A stretch of DNA of 5,502 bases from Betaproteobacteria bacterium (GCA_025355395.1 JANXZT010000191.1:1-5502); one strand, 5' to 3'. Positions 1 to 5,502 are shown, numbered from the stretch's first letter. Notes: generated from the letters alone by a model not told the origin. Translations and numbers: made by a program.

Positions 1-27
1 GCGGGTGTTCGGCGCGGCCCCGCCCGC

Positions 28-33
28 TAGAAT
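28..33 (+). promoter_or_regulatory. Candidate -10 hexamer (TAGAAT)
   Basis: TAGAAT matches the sigma-70 -10 consensus at five of six positions and sits in very GC-rich DNA, where such a hexamer stands out. It lies 44 nt before the ATG at 78, a plausible leader length. No convincing -35 box is seen about 17 nt upstream, so the promoter call rests on the -10 element and its placement only. Confidence 0.35.
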
Positions 34-77
34 CGACCACACGAACGCCAGCCCCGTTTCCCGCACCCGAGCCTGCC

Positions 78-335
78 ATGACCGACGCCGAAACGCGGTT
101 GCTCGAACTCCTCACGGCGCGCTCGTTCCGGCGCGCGGCGCCGGTGCCTCCGGTGGTCGAATCGACCCCACCGAGACACTCTACGCACGCTGCATACCCC
201 GCGCCTATGCCAGCAGCGGATACGCAGCAAGCGGAGTCTTTCGCTCCCTCCCCTGCTGGCGCGAGTATTCGGTTACTGATCTTTCCACCACGCCTCCCCG
301 CGATCGGCCTTGTACGACGCGTCCAGACGGCTTAA
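78..335 (+). pseudogene. Possible gene remnant; only about the first 30 codons look coding
   Basis: An 85-codon reading frame starts with ATG behind a candidate -10 element and begins MTDAETRLLELLTARSFRR. Up to about position 170 nearly every codon ends in G or C, as in the real genes of this window. After that the bias collapses (codons such as CCA, AGA, TCT, GCT, GCA, TTA, GTA) and the translation becomes a proline/alanine-rich string with no domain-like pattern. This suggests the 5' end of a gene that has lost its continuation through a frameshift, deletion or rearrangement. The first 19 residues loosely recall the N-terminus of orotate phosphoribosyltransferase (LLELL..RSFRRG), but this is recall over a few residues and not enough to name it. 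No good Shine-Dalgarno sequence precedes the ATG. It could also be chance. Confidence 0.25.
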
Positions 336-390
336 CGACGATTTCGTCCATGGGGTGAGATTGCAGTCGGGAATGTAGTGTGAACATCGG
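171..390. other. Unassigned spacer after the kinase gene
   Basis: No reading frame on either strand keeps the third-position G/C bias of the neighbouring genes, and the stretch looks less GC-rich by eye. It holds the 3' flank of the histidine kinase gene, which ends at 391 on the minus strand. I find no strong intrinsic terminator there, only a weak stem around GACGATTTCGTC without a following T-run. I see no tRNA, repeat or IS end. A 48-codon minus-strand frame starting at an ATG near 351 has mixed codon ends and no recognisable protein. Confidence 0.4.
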
Positions 391-2223
391 CTACGCCAAC
401 GCTGGCGTGCGATCGGCGCTGGCTCGTTGCCACAAGCGCTCGGCGGCATCGCTCAACGCGCCCGCCAGCACCGGCTTGTGCAGCAGAAGCGCGCTCGCCG
501 CGGCGGCTTCCGCGGCGGCCTCGTCACTGGTATCACCCGAAACGATCAACGCCGGGACGGGATAGCCAAGCGTTTGTCGAAGCGTCCGGACGGCATCGAG
601 TCCTGACGCGCCGTCGGCAAGCCGCAGGTCGGCAACGATGAGGTCGATCGGTGGAGGATGACCTCCGGAGGCCCGCAACTGCGCGCTCGCGCACGAGGCG
701 TCGCTGGCCGCAATCACCAATGCGCCCCAGGTGCTGAACAGTGCACTCATCGCCGCAATGACGGCGGGATCGTCGTCGATCACGACAATGCGGCGGTTGG
801 CAAACGCGATGGCTGATCGTTCGCCGAGCGTCAGGATATCGCCCGCGGGCGCCGGATCGAGCCGGGGGCGATGGAACGCCGCGCGCGCAAGTGTTACCGA
901 AAAACGCGAGCCACGTCCGGCGATCGAGGCCATTTCGAGGCGATGATCAAGGAGCGCGCTCAACCTGCGCACGATGGCAAGACCCAGCCCTAAGCCGTGT
1001 CCGTGGCGCATGCGTCCTGCGGCGCCGTCGATTTGCACGAACTCGTCGAAGATGCGTCCCTGATCGGCGGGCGCGATCCCAATGCCTGAATCGATCACGT
1101 CGATACGGACTTCATTGCCATGGCGGCGGGCGCCGACCACGATGCCGCCGCGACGCGTGTAGCGCAGCGCATTGGAGACGAGGTTGCGCAGGATGCGTTC
1201 CAGCAGGACGGGGTCGGTGACGACATTGAGACGCGTGGACCGGATGCGCAAGGCGATTCCGGCAGCAGCCGCCTGGGGAATAAAGTCCGCCGCCAATCTC
1301 GAAAGTAGCGGCTGCAGGGGCATCGGAATGAGCTCCGGATGCAGCGCGCCGGCTTCAAGCCGCGACAGGTCGAGGAGTTGTCCAAACAATGCTTCCAGCG
1401 CTTCAACCGACGCATGGATGCTGGCCACCAGCGGCTGCACCGCAGGCTCGCGCGCCTTGACCGCGAGCGCTGCGGCAAAGAGGCCCATCGCGTGCAATGG
1501 CTGGCGAAGGTCGTGGCTCGCGGCGGCCAGGAACTGGCTCTTCGCCCGGTTCGCGTTTTCCGCGGCGGTGCGCGCCGACTCGGCGGCGGCCGTCTGCGCC
1601 GTGAGCTCACCGATGAGATCGCGGTTTTCGTAGCGCATCACCAGCGATTGGGTCAGAAGATCATTCAGATGGTGGCCGTACACCAGCACGAAGGTAAGCA
1701 CGACGCCCATGACCAGCGCCGTAAACAGATGTACCTGGTCGCCCTGCCACGCCACCCGTGTAATCAAGGGCAGCAATGCCGGCAGGACGAAGCCATAGAA
1801 CGATGGCTTGTAGACCGCGGTGAGATTGAGGCCGCCCAGCGTGACGCCGAAGATGCAGACAATCAAGAGCGCCTGATGCGGAGGCGATGCGGGAAACATC
1901 GCCACCGCCGCGACGCCCCACAACGCGCCGGCGAGAGCGGAGCCGATCGACCAATACCATCCCCAGCGCGGAGCAAGCGCTGCTGCCGGGGCGGCGCGAC
2001 GATAGGCGCGCGCCAATTGGCCGCGCCACGCCTGGTTGGCCAGAATTGCCGCGACCCAGGCGAGCATCGCCGTGGCGGCGGCCTCGCGCCAGAGCACCGT
2101 GCAAAGGAGCGCTGCGCCCAGCGCCATGGAAAGCGTCGTGCGGTGCCATTGGCCGTAAAGCGTTGCAACCTGGTCGGAACGCGCGTGCAACAGCAAGCTT
2201 GGCGCGGTGGCTGCCGACGTCAT
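391..2223 (-). CDS. Membrane hybrid sensor histidine kinase with C-terminal receiver domain
   Basis: Inner-membrane sensor kinase of 610 residues that would autophosphorylate on histidine and pass phosphate to aspartate. About six hydrophobic segments lie at residues 31-185, with short loops and no large periplasmic sensor domain. An alanine-rich linker, probably coiled coil, follows at 196-235. The dimerisation domain has an H-box ASHDLRQPLHA with H237 as phospho-acceptor. The ATPase domain shows the N-box (N347, N351), a DSGIG G1 box at 378-382 and a GLGLG box at 410-414. The receiver (about 477-600) is complete: acidic pair D483/D484, phospho-acceptor D532, S562 and K583. No HPt domain is present. 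The HDLRQPL form of the H-box recalls the NahK/ErcS group of hybrid kinases, which is an inference. It is the second gene of an operon, 36 nt behind its likely partner regulator. Its own ribosome site is weak (a GGGCGAG-like stretch), so translation may depend partly on the upstream gene. The signal is unknown. Confidence 0.93.
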   Translation of the reverse strand: MTSAATAPSLLLHARSDQVATLYGQWHRTTLSMALGAALLCTVLWREAAATAMLAWVAAILANQAWRGQLARAYRRAAPAAALAPRWGWYWSIGSALAGALWGVAAVAMFPASPPHQALLIVCIFGVTLGGLNLTAVYKPSFYGFVLPALLPLITRVAWQGDQVHLFTALVMGVVLTFVLVYGHHLNDLLTQSLVMRYENRDLIGELTAQTAAAESARTAAENANRAKSQFLAAASHDLRQPLHAMGLFAAALAVKAREPAVQPLVASIHASVEALEALFGQLLDLSRLEAGALHPELIPMPLQPLLSRLAADFIPQAAAAGIALRIRSTRLNVVTDPVLLERILRNLVSNALRYTRRGGIVVGARRHGNEVRIDVIDSGIGIAPADQGRIFDEFVQIDGAAGRMRHGHGLGLGLAIVRRLSALLDHRLEMASIAGRGSRFSVTLARAAFHRPRLDPAPAGDILTLGERSAIAFANRRIVVIDDDPAVIAAMSALFSTWGALVIAASDASCASAQLRASGGHPPPIDLIVADLRLADGASGLDAVRTLRQTLGYPVPALIVSGDTSDEAAAEAAAASALLLHKPVLAGALSDAAERLWQRASADRTPALA

Positions 2224-2259
2224 GAAGGTAGCTCGCCCGTGGTGGCCACACCCGTGCAG

Positions 2260-2907
2260 TCAGCGCCCCGGCGAGATCGCCTGTCTGTTGATACCGCGGC
2301 GTGCGAGCTCGGCCACCGCCTGGGTGCGCGATTGCACGTGCAGTGCCTTGAGAATGGCGCTGACGTGCACCTTGACCGTGCCTTCCGAAAGGCGAAGGTC
2401 GCGGCAAATGACCTTGTTCGGCTTGCCTTCGACCAGGAGCTTCAGCACATCGGCCTGCCGCGGCGTGAGGCCGAGCGTGCGCGAGCCGATATGCACACCG
2501 TCACCAACGCTCGCCGCTGCCGCCTCGACGCGCACGGCGTGCGCGCCTTCGAGCGCGCGCCGCAAGGCATCGAGCAGCGTGGCGGGATGGGCGGTCTTGG
2601 GGATGAAGCCGCGCGCGCCCGCCGCGAGCGCAGCATTGATAGTGGCCTCATCGTGCGTCGCGGACAGCACGACGACGGGGACCCCCGGATAGTCGAGCAT
2701 GAGGTCGGCGAGGAAGTCGAGCCCACGCCCGTCCGGCAAGGCCAGATCGAGCAGTATCAGCTCGACATCGGGCTCGTTGTCGAGGATCGCGACGGCATCG
2801 ACACCATCGCCTGCGGCGCGCATCACCAATCCTTCTTCGAGTTGCGGGAGCAGTTGCCCGAGCGCTTCGACGATCAGCGGGTGATCGTCGATCACAAGAA
2901 CCTTCAT
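2260..2907 (-). CDS. Two-component response regulator, NarL/FixJ (LuxR) type
   Basis: DNA-binding response regulator of 215 residues. The N-terminal receiver (2-118) has the acidic pair D7/D8, phospho-acceptor D54 in LLDLALPDG, S82 in the LSA motif and K104 in FIPK, so it should be phosphorylatable. The C-terminal LuxR helix-turn-helix (about 143-208) reads LGLTPRQADVLKLLVEGK, then LRLSEGTVKVHVSAILKAL, the usual form of this family. The start at 2907 is preferred over a longer frame from 2961 because GGAGGAG (2913-2919) sits 5 nt before it and the protein then begins MKVLVIDDHP, the standard receiver start. It leads an operon with the hybrid kinase, which very probably phosphorylates it. The HTH resembles regulators of the AgmR/ErbR type, which fits the NahK/ErcS-like kinase, but no alcohol-oxidation or PQQ genes are nearby, so the regulated process stays unknown. 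Palindromes 87-113 nt upstream could be its own operator. Confidence 0.95.
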   Translation of the reverse strand: MKVLVIDDHPLIVEALGQLLPQLEEGLVMRAAGDGVDAVAILDNEPDVELILLDLALPDGRGLDFLADLMLDYPGVPVVVLSATHDEATINAALAAGARGFIPKTAHPATLLDALRRALEGAHAVRVEAAAASVGDGVHIGSRTLGLTPRQADVLKLLVEGKPNKVICRDLRLSEGTVKVHVSAILKALHVQSRTQAVAELARRGINRQAISPGR

Positions 2908-2912
2908 GGTTT

Positions 2913-2919
2913 CTCCTCC
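2913..2919 (-). promoter_or_regulatory. Strong ribosome binding site of the response regulator
   Basis: The minus strand reads GGAGGAG with 5 nt to the ATG at 2907. This is a near-perfect Shine-Dalgarno sequence and decides the start of the response regulator gene against the ATG at 2961. It is far stronger than the site of the kinase gene behind it, suggesting that the regulator is made in excess of the kinase. Confidence 0.85.
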
Positions 2920-2928
2920 GTTAGCGCC

Positions 2929-2966
2929 GCGGTATCGCGACCGCATCGATCCGCCCGTCATGGCGG
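2929..2966 (-). repeat. Two short hairpins in the response regulator leader
   Basis: GCGGT/ACCGC (2929-2933 with 2940-2944, 6-nt loop) and CCGCC/GGCGG (2951-2955 with 2962-2966, 6-nt loop) can each form a 5-bp stem in the leader upstream of the ribosome site. The second has an alternative pairing, GCCCG (2953-2957) with CGGGC (2968-2972). In DNA this GC-rich, stems of this size are expected often, so a regulatory role is only possible. Confidence 0.2.
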
Positions 2967-2991
2967 TCGGGCAACACTAGAGGAGTGGGAA

Positions 2992-3019
2992 AGCTGTCGA
3001 TAGCTGCCAGTGTCGACAG
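2992..3019. promoter_or_regulatory. Paired TGTCGA palindromes, candidate operator of the kinase/regulator operon
   Basis: AGCTGTCGATAGCT (2992-3005) is a 14-bp palindrome with one mismatched pair. TGTCGACA (3011-3018) is a perfect 8-bp palindrome. Their centres are 16 bp apart, and together they also form a 7-bp inverted repeat, CTGTCGA (2994-3000) with TCGACAG (3013-3019). They lie about 90-110 nt upstream of the response regulator start, where promoter and operator sequences are expected. LuxR-type regulators commonly bind short inverted repeats, so autoregulation is a reasonable guess. A T-run does not follow the stem on either strand, so a terminator is unlikely. Confidence 0.35.
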
Positions 3020-3095
3020 GGCGCACGGTTCACTCACATGTTCAATCGATGCGCGTGAAGCGTGACGCGTCGTGCAGGATGGCGTCGGGGAAAGT

Positions 3096-3123
3096 GCCGG
3101 CGGCACGATGCCGCGTTGCCGGC
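3096..3123 (-). terminator. Possible terminator after the M48 peptidase gene
   Basis: Immediately past the peptidase stop (3125-3127) the minus strand can fold GCGGCA against TGCCGC (3109-3114 with 3100-3105 in plus coordinates, 3-nt loop). The stem extends by four GC pairs (3120-3123 with 3096-3099) across a 5-nt bulge. Only three T residues follow on the minus strand, so this is a weak intrinsic terminator at best. Its place between two genes read in the same direction fits separation of the peptidase from the kinase/regulator operon. Confidence 0.4.
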
Positions 3124-3124
3124 G

Positions 3125-4693
3125 TCAGCCGTTGCGGGCGAGCGCTTTTGCCTCGTCGCGATCCCGGCGCAACGCGCGGAGGCGGGTGTCGACGACCGAG
3201 TTCACGTAGAAGTCGCCGTCGCCGGCTTTGGCAGCGAGCTCGAGTTGTGTCACGGCGCCCTTGAGGTCACCCTGCCACGCATAGAATTCGCCCTGATGCA
3301 GATGCTGCTGCGCATTCTTGCCGAGGGCAGCGTAGGCGCGCGCGGCAAGGCGATGCAGCGGACCGTTGCCCGGAAACCGCGCGATCTCGCGTTCAAGAAA
3401 GATGCTGGCGTCGCGCGCGCGGTCGGCCTTGAGCAAGGTTTCGGGGTAGTCATACACGAGTTGCATCTTGCTCGGATACTTTGCCAATGCCGACTCGAAC
3501 CGGCTTAACGCTCCCTTGAGATCACCGGCCTCCATCAAAACATGACCCGCCATGGCGTCGATCATGGGATGGGGCGGTGCCACCTTTTCCAGTGCGGCAA
3601 GCTCGGCCTTGGCGCGCGGGTAGTCGGCGGCGCGCAGGAACGATGCGACGAGACCGTAGCGCGTTGCCATCTCGTTGTTGAACTTGCGCTCCCGCAGCGC
3701 GTCGCGGAAGAAGTCGACGGCTTCCTTCGGAGTGCCACTGTAGCTGCGCAGCAGCGCGCGAACCATATGGAACTCGAGCGAGTCGCCGATTTGGCGATAG
3801 GGCTTGCCCTGCGCGCGGGATTGCGCTTCCGCAATCCGTTCATACGTCACCGGGTGCGTGCGCAGGTACGACGGCGTAATCCCGTCGGCGAACCGGGTGG
3901 TTTTTTGCAGGCGCTCCATGAATGTTGCCATCGCATTGACGTCGAAGCCCGCCGCATCGAGACGCTGGAAGCCGATGCGGTCGGCTTCGTATTCGTGTTC
4001 GCGGGTGTAGTTGATCTGCGACTGCAAAGCGAGCGCCTGCGCGCCGGCAACGGCCGCCGAAGCGGCCTGGCCCGATGACGACGAGCCCGATCGCGAAGCC
4101 GCGAGCGCTACTGCCAGTGCGGCCAGGGACAGCAGGATCGACCGTTGCTGCCCGGCGATCGACCGCGTCAGATGGTGCTGCGTGACGTGGCTGATTTCAT
4201 GGGCGAGTACCGACGCGAGCTCCGACTCGCTCTGCGCAAGGAGAATCAAGCCCGTGTTGACGCCGACGAATCCGCCCGGCAAGGCAAACGCATTGATGCC
4301 CGGATCCGCAACGGCAAAGAATTCGAAATCGAGCCTGCCTTCGGGCACGGCGGCGACCAGGCGCCCTCCGAGCTCGTTCAGGTAATCGTTGACCTCGGGG
4401 TCCTCGAGATACGCGCCCGCACCACGAATCTGCTGCACGATGGATTCACCCAACTTGTGCTCCTGCATGGGCGTCACCAATGCCTGCGATTCGTCGCCCA
4501 GATCGGGCAACCTCGTGGTCTGCGCCCGCACCAGTGTGCCGGCTACCGGCTGCAGCGCCATCGTCGCGGCGAGCAGTGAGGGCAGGAGGCGGCGGGTCCA
4601 CGTACCGGTGCCGCTCTGCGCGCGATCCGAGTCGGCGATGTTCACGGGGCGGGCGCTGACACGCAAGCGGTAGGCGCAACCGGCAATCGACAC
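3125..4693 (-). CDS. bepA: Periplasmic M48 metallopeptidase with TPR repeats (BepA/YfgC type)
   Basis: Zinc metallopeptidase and chaperone of the BepA family, which in E. coli helps assemble or degrade outer-membrane proteins such as LptD at the BAM complex. The HEISH motif gives H165, E166 and H169. The third zinc ligand is E236 in EYEADRIG, and H280 in RTHPVTYERI matches the BepA regulatory histidine. A hydrophobic, then serine/alanine-rich insert (about 184-225) lies between the first two motifs. Residues 305-522 form helical TPR-like repeats, for example around 308-335, 344-370 and 376-406. A signal peptide runs to about residue 57 (RRLLPSLLAATMAL, then VRA), so the enzyme is exported. 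The start is uncertain: the GTG at 4693 has no Shine-Dalgarno sequence and leaves a 33-residue n-region. An in-frame GTG at 4645 would give 506 residues and a more normal signal peptide, but also lacks a good site. It is divergent from moaC across a short spacer. Confidence 0.92.
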   Translation of the reverse strand: MSIAGCAYRLRVSARPVNIADSDRAQSGTGTWTRRLLPSLLAATMALQPVAGTLVRAQTTRLPDLGDESQALVTPMQEHKLGESIVQQIRGAGAYLEDPEVNDYLNELGGRLVAAVPEGRLDFEFFAVADPGINAFALPGGFVGVNTGLILLAQSESELASVLAHEISHVTQHHLTRSIAGQQRSILLSLAALAVALAASRSGSSSSGQAASAAVAGAQALALQSQINYTREHEYEADRIGFQRLDAAGFDVNAMATFMERLQKTTRFADGITPSYLRTHPVTYERIAEAQSRAQGKPYRQIGDSLEFHMVRALLRSYSGTPKEAVDFFRDALRERKFNNEMATRYGLVASFLRAADYPRAKAELAALEKVAPPHPMIDAMAGHVLMEAGDLKGALSRFESALAKYPSKMQLVYDYPETLLKADRARDASIFLEREIARFPGNGPLHRLAARAYAALGKNAQQHLHQGEFYAWQGDLKGAVTQLELAAKAGDGDFYVNSVVDTRLRALRRDRDEAKALARNG

Positions 4694-4727
4694 GGCGCCG
4701 CGAGGGAGAATTGATGTGAAGTCACGG

Positions 4728-4736
4728 TGCTAAGAT
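4728..4736 (+). promoter_or_regulatory. Extended -10 promoter of moaC
   Basis: TGCTAAGAT is an extended -10 element (TGn followed by TAAGAT, four of six consensus positions). TTGATG at 4711-4716 resembles a -35 box, but the spacing is only 14 nt, so the TG extension probably carries recognition. Transcription would start near 4743, about 30 nt before the moaC GTG. This also argues against the longer reading frame that begins at 4727, inside the promoter. Confidence 0.45.
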
Positions 4737-4761
4737 GCGCAGCCATTTGCGAAGTTCAAAC

Positions 4762-4766
4762 GGAGG
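4762..4766 (+). promoter_or_regulatory. Ribosome binding site deciding the moaC start
   Basis: GGAGG lies 5 nt before the GTG at 4772. An ATG at 4767 touches it directly but is in another frame. This site supports GTG 4772 as the moaC start. Confidence 0.7.
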
Positions 4767-4771
4767 ATGCC

Positions 4772-5338
4772 GTGGCAAAGTCTCCGAGACCATCGGGCAG
4801 GGAAGGGCCGGAGCGCAAGCGGATGCGCGACGAGCGGCCGGTCACGCCCGACGACGAGAGATTGCTCCATTTTACCCATTTCGATGCGGCGGGCCAGGCG
4901 CACATGGTCGATGTCGGCGGCAAGTCCGCAACCCGACGTATTGCCCGGGCCGGAGGCCGAATCCTCATGACGCCGGCCACCTTCGCTTTGGTGCAGCAAG
5001 GGTCGGTCAAGAAGGGGGACGTGCTGGGTGTTGCGCGCATCGCCGCTATCCAGGCCGCGAAGCGCACCGCCGATCTCATTCCGCTATGCCATCCGCTGCC
5101 GCTCACGCGCATTGCGGTCGACTTTTCCCTCGACACCGTGGCGAGCGCGATTGCGATCGAAGTGACGGCGGAGACGTTGGCGCCCACCGGCGTGGAAATG
5201 GAAGCGCTGACCGCAGTTGCCATCGGCCTCCTCACGATCTACGACATGTGCAAGGCGGCCGATCGCGCGATGCGCATCGAAGGCGTGCGCCTCCTGGAGA
5301 AGGAGGGCGGCAAATCCGGACGTTTCACTGCCGCCTGA
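4772..5338 (+). CDS. moaC: Cyclic pyranopterin monophosphate synthase MoaC
   Basis: Cytosolic enzyme of molybdenum cofactor synthesis. It converts the 3',8-cyclo-GTP made by MoaA into cyclic pyranopterin monophosphate. The conserved core starts at FTHFDAAGQAHMVDV. All residues known from E. coli MoaC are present at a constant offset of 30: K81, K97, H107 in LCHPLPL, E142 and E144 in TGVEMEA, D158 and K161 in YDMCKA, and K177. The enzyme should therefore be active. The start at GTG 4772 is chosen for its GGAGG site and the promoter just upstream, giving 188 residues, about 27 more than E. coli MoaC. The extra N-terminus is basic and probably disordered. An ATG at 4823 would give 171 residues and a more usual length, with only a GGAG some 11 nt upstream. 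No other moa or mob gene is in the window, so the gene stands alone here. Confidence 0.95.
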   Translation: MAKSPRPSGREGPERKRMRDERPVTPDDERLLHFTHFDAAGQAHMVDVGGKSATRRIARAGGRILMTPATFALVQQGSVKKGDVLGVARIAAIQAAKRTADLIPLCHPLPLTRIAVDFSLDTVASAIAIEVTAETLAPTGVEMEALTAVAIGLLTIYDMCKAADRAMRIEGVRLLEKEGGKSGRFTAA

Positions 5339-5346
5339 TCTTTTTT
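5306..5346 (+). terminator. Candidate moaC terminator overlapping the end of the gene
   Basis: GGCGGCA (5306-5312) pairs perfectly with TGCCGCC (5329-5335) across a 16-nt loop, inside the last codons of moaC. After the stop codon comes a run of six T (5341-5346). The 5-nt gap between stem and T-run and the long loop are not ideal, so termination may be partial. Confidence 0.45.
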
Positions 5347-5382
5347 CACGTGGAATCCCGCCGGGAACGCGCTTCGCGCCAT

Positions 5383-5408
5383 AAAAAAGAGCGGGCCTCG
5401 CGGCCCGC
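5383..5408 (-). terminator. Strong intrinsic terminator facing left
   Basis: Read on the minus strand, GCGGGCC and GGCCCGC (5402-5408 with 5391-5397) form a perfect 7-bp GC stem with a 4-nt loop, followed after TC by six T (5388-5383). This is a textbook rho-independent terminator for a transcript arriving from the right. In the plus direction the stem is followed by CCACCAC with no T-run, so it should not end moaC transcripts efficiently. Confidence 0.85.
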
Positions 5409-5483
5409 CCACCACACCAACGGCACTGCCGCCGGCACCCTTCGACGATCGGAGGAGTAATCGATCGCCGCCGGGCGCGGGGG
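5383..5483 (-). ncRNA. Candidate small RNA or 3' UTR with an anti-Shine-Dalgarno loop
   Basis: The minus strand upstream of the strong terminator has no credible protein gene but has RNA-like structure. A 9-bp stem (5470-5462 with 5451-5443, one G-U pair) closes a 10-nt loop, ATTACTCCTC, which exposes a CU-rich sequence complementary to Shine-Dalgarno sites. A short linker and the terminator hairpin with six U follow. A hexamer AATTAT (5495-5490), four of six matches to the -10 consensus, could start a transcript near 5483, giving about 100 nt. This layout recalls the cuckoo-type small RNAs of proteobacteria, which show CCUCC-rich loops and a 3' terminator. Alternatively it is the 3' UTR of a minus-strand gene ending at a TAA at 5496-5494, with only two codons visible. 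The right end given is a guess. Confidence 0.3.
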
Positions 5484-5488
5484 GGCGC

Positions 5489-5494
5489 CATAAT
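5489..5494 (+). promoter_or_regulatory. Possible -10 hexamer at the right edge
   Basis: CATAAT matches five of six positions of the sigma-70 -10 consensus on the plus strand in a very GC-rich setting, and could drive a gene beyond the window. The expected -35 region about 17 nt upstream is all G and C and shows no match. The same AT-rich patch could serve the minus strand instead, so the direction is unresolved. Confidence 0.2.
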
Positions 5495-5502
5495 TAGGCC
5501 AG

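Noticed and set aside
331..350. GACGATTTCGTC stem as a terminator for the kinase gene
   Set aside because: The stem is only four to five pairs with a minimal loop and has no T-run behind it on the minus strand.
205..387. Small minus-strand frame after the kinase gene
   Set aside because: Codon ends are mixed, there is no ribosome site, and no protein family is recognisable.
2908..2961. Longer start for the response regulator at the ATG at 2961
   Set aside because: The added 18 residues match no receiver start, and the GGAGGAG site directly precedes the ATG at 2907.
1339..3003. 554-codon open frame on the plus strand across the kinase and regulator genes
   Set aside because: It is antisense to two genes with clear domains, its translation is rich in R, A, G and H with no motif, and long antisense frames are expected in GC-rich DNA.
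4735..5460. 241-codon plus-strand frame overlapping moaC
   Set aside because: It is a frame-shifted shadow of moaC; the moaC frame has all catalytic residues and this one shows arginine-rich noise.
5451..5470. GGAGGAG as a ribosome site of a plus-strand gene at the right edge
   Set aside because: No ATG, GTG or TTG follows at a usable distance; the next bases are TAATCGATCGCCGCC.
1..5502. CRISPR array, transposon ends, tRNA or rRNA genes, defence or toxin-antitoxin genes
   Set aside because: No regularly spaced repeats, terminal inverted repeats with a transposase, or RNA-gene signatures were seen on either strand.

Overview
The base composition (about two thirds G+C), the strong third-position G/C bias and the gene types suggest a betaproteobacterium, probably near Burkholderiales or Rhodocyclales. 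This is an inference, because no taxonomic marker gene is present. The window is mostly ordinary chromosome: two divergent housekeeping genes and one two-component regulatory operon. I see no CRISPR array, insertion sequence, tRNA, rRNA or classical defence genes.

Layout. Positions 1-390 hold no complete gene. There is a promoter-like hexamer and the codon-biased start of what looks like a broken gene (about 78-170); the rest is unassigned. The minus strand then carries a two-gene operon, read right to left. First is a LuxR/NarL-type response regulator (2907 to 2260) with a very strong ribosome binding site. After 36 nt comes a 610-residue membrane hybrid histidine kinase with its own C-terminal receiver (2223 to 391). 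The spacer upstream (2908-3124) holds paired palindromes that could be an operator, and a hairpin that may terminate the next gene. That gene (4693 to 3125) encodes a periplasmic M48 metallopeptidase with TPR repeats, of the BepA type, involved in outer-membrane protein quality control. It is divergent from moaC (4772-5338), a molybdopterin biosynthesis enzyme with every expected catalytic residue. A possible terminator overlaps the end of moaC.

The right edge (5341-5502) has no protein gene that I can support. It does hold a textbook intrinsic terminator facing left. Just upstream of it on the minus strand is a 9-bp stem whose loop exposes a CU-rich, anti-Shine-Dalgarno-like sequence. Together these look like a small RNA of roughly 100 nt, or the 3' UTR of a gene beyond the edge. 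This is the least explained and most interesting signal here.

How the genes relate. The regulator and kinase are very likely cognate partners; the sensed signal and the target genes are not visible. The peptidase and moaC share only a 78-nt divergent spacer and have no obvious functional link.
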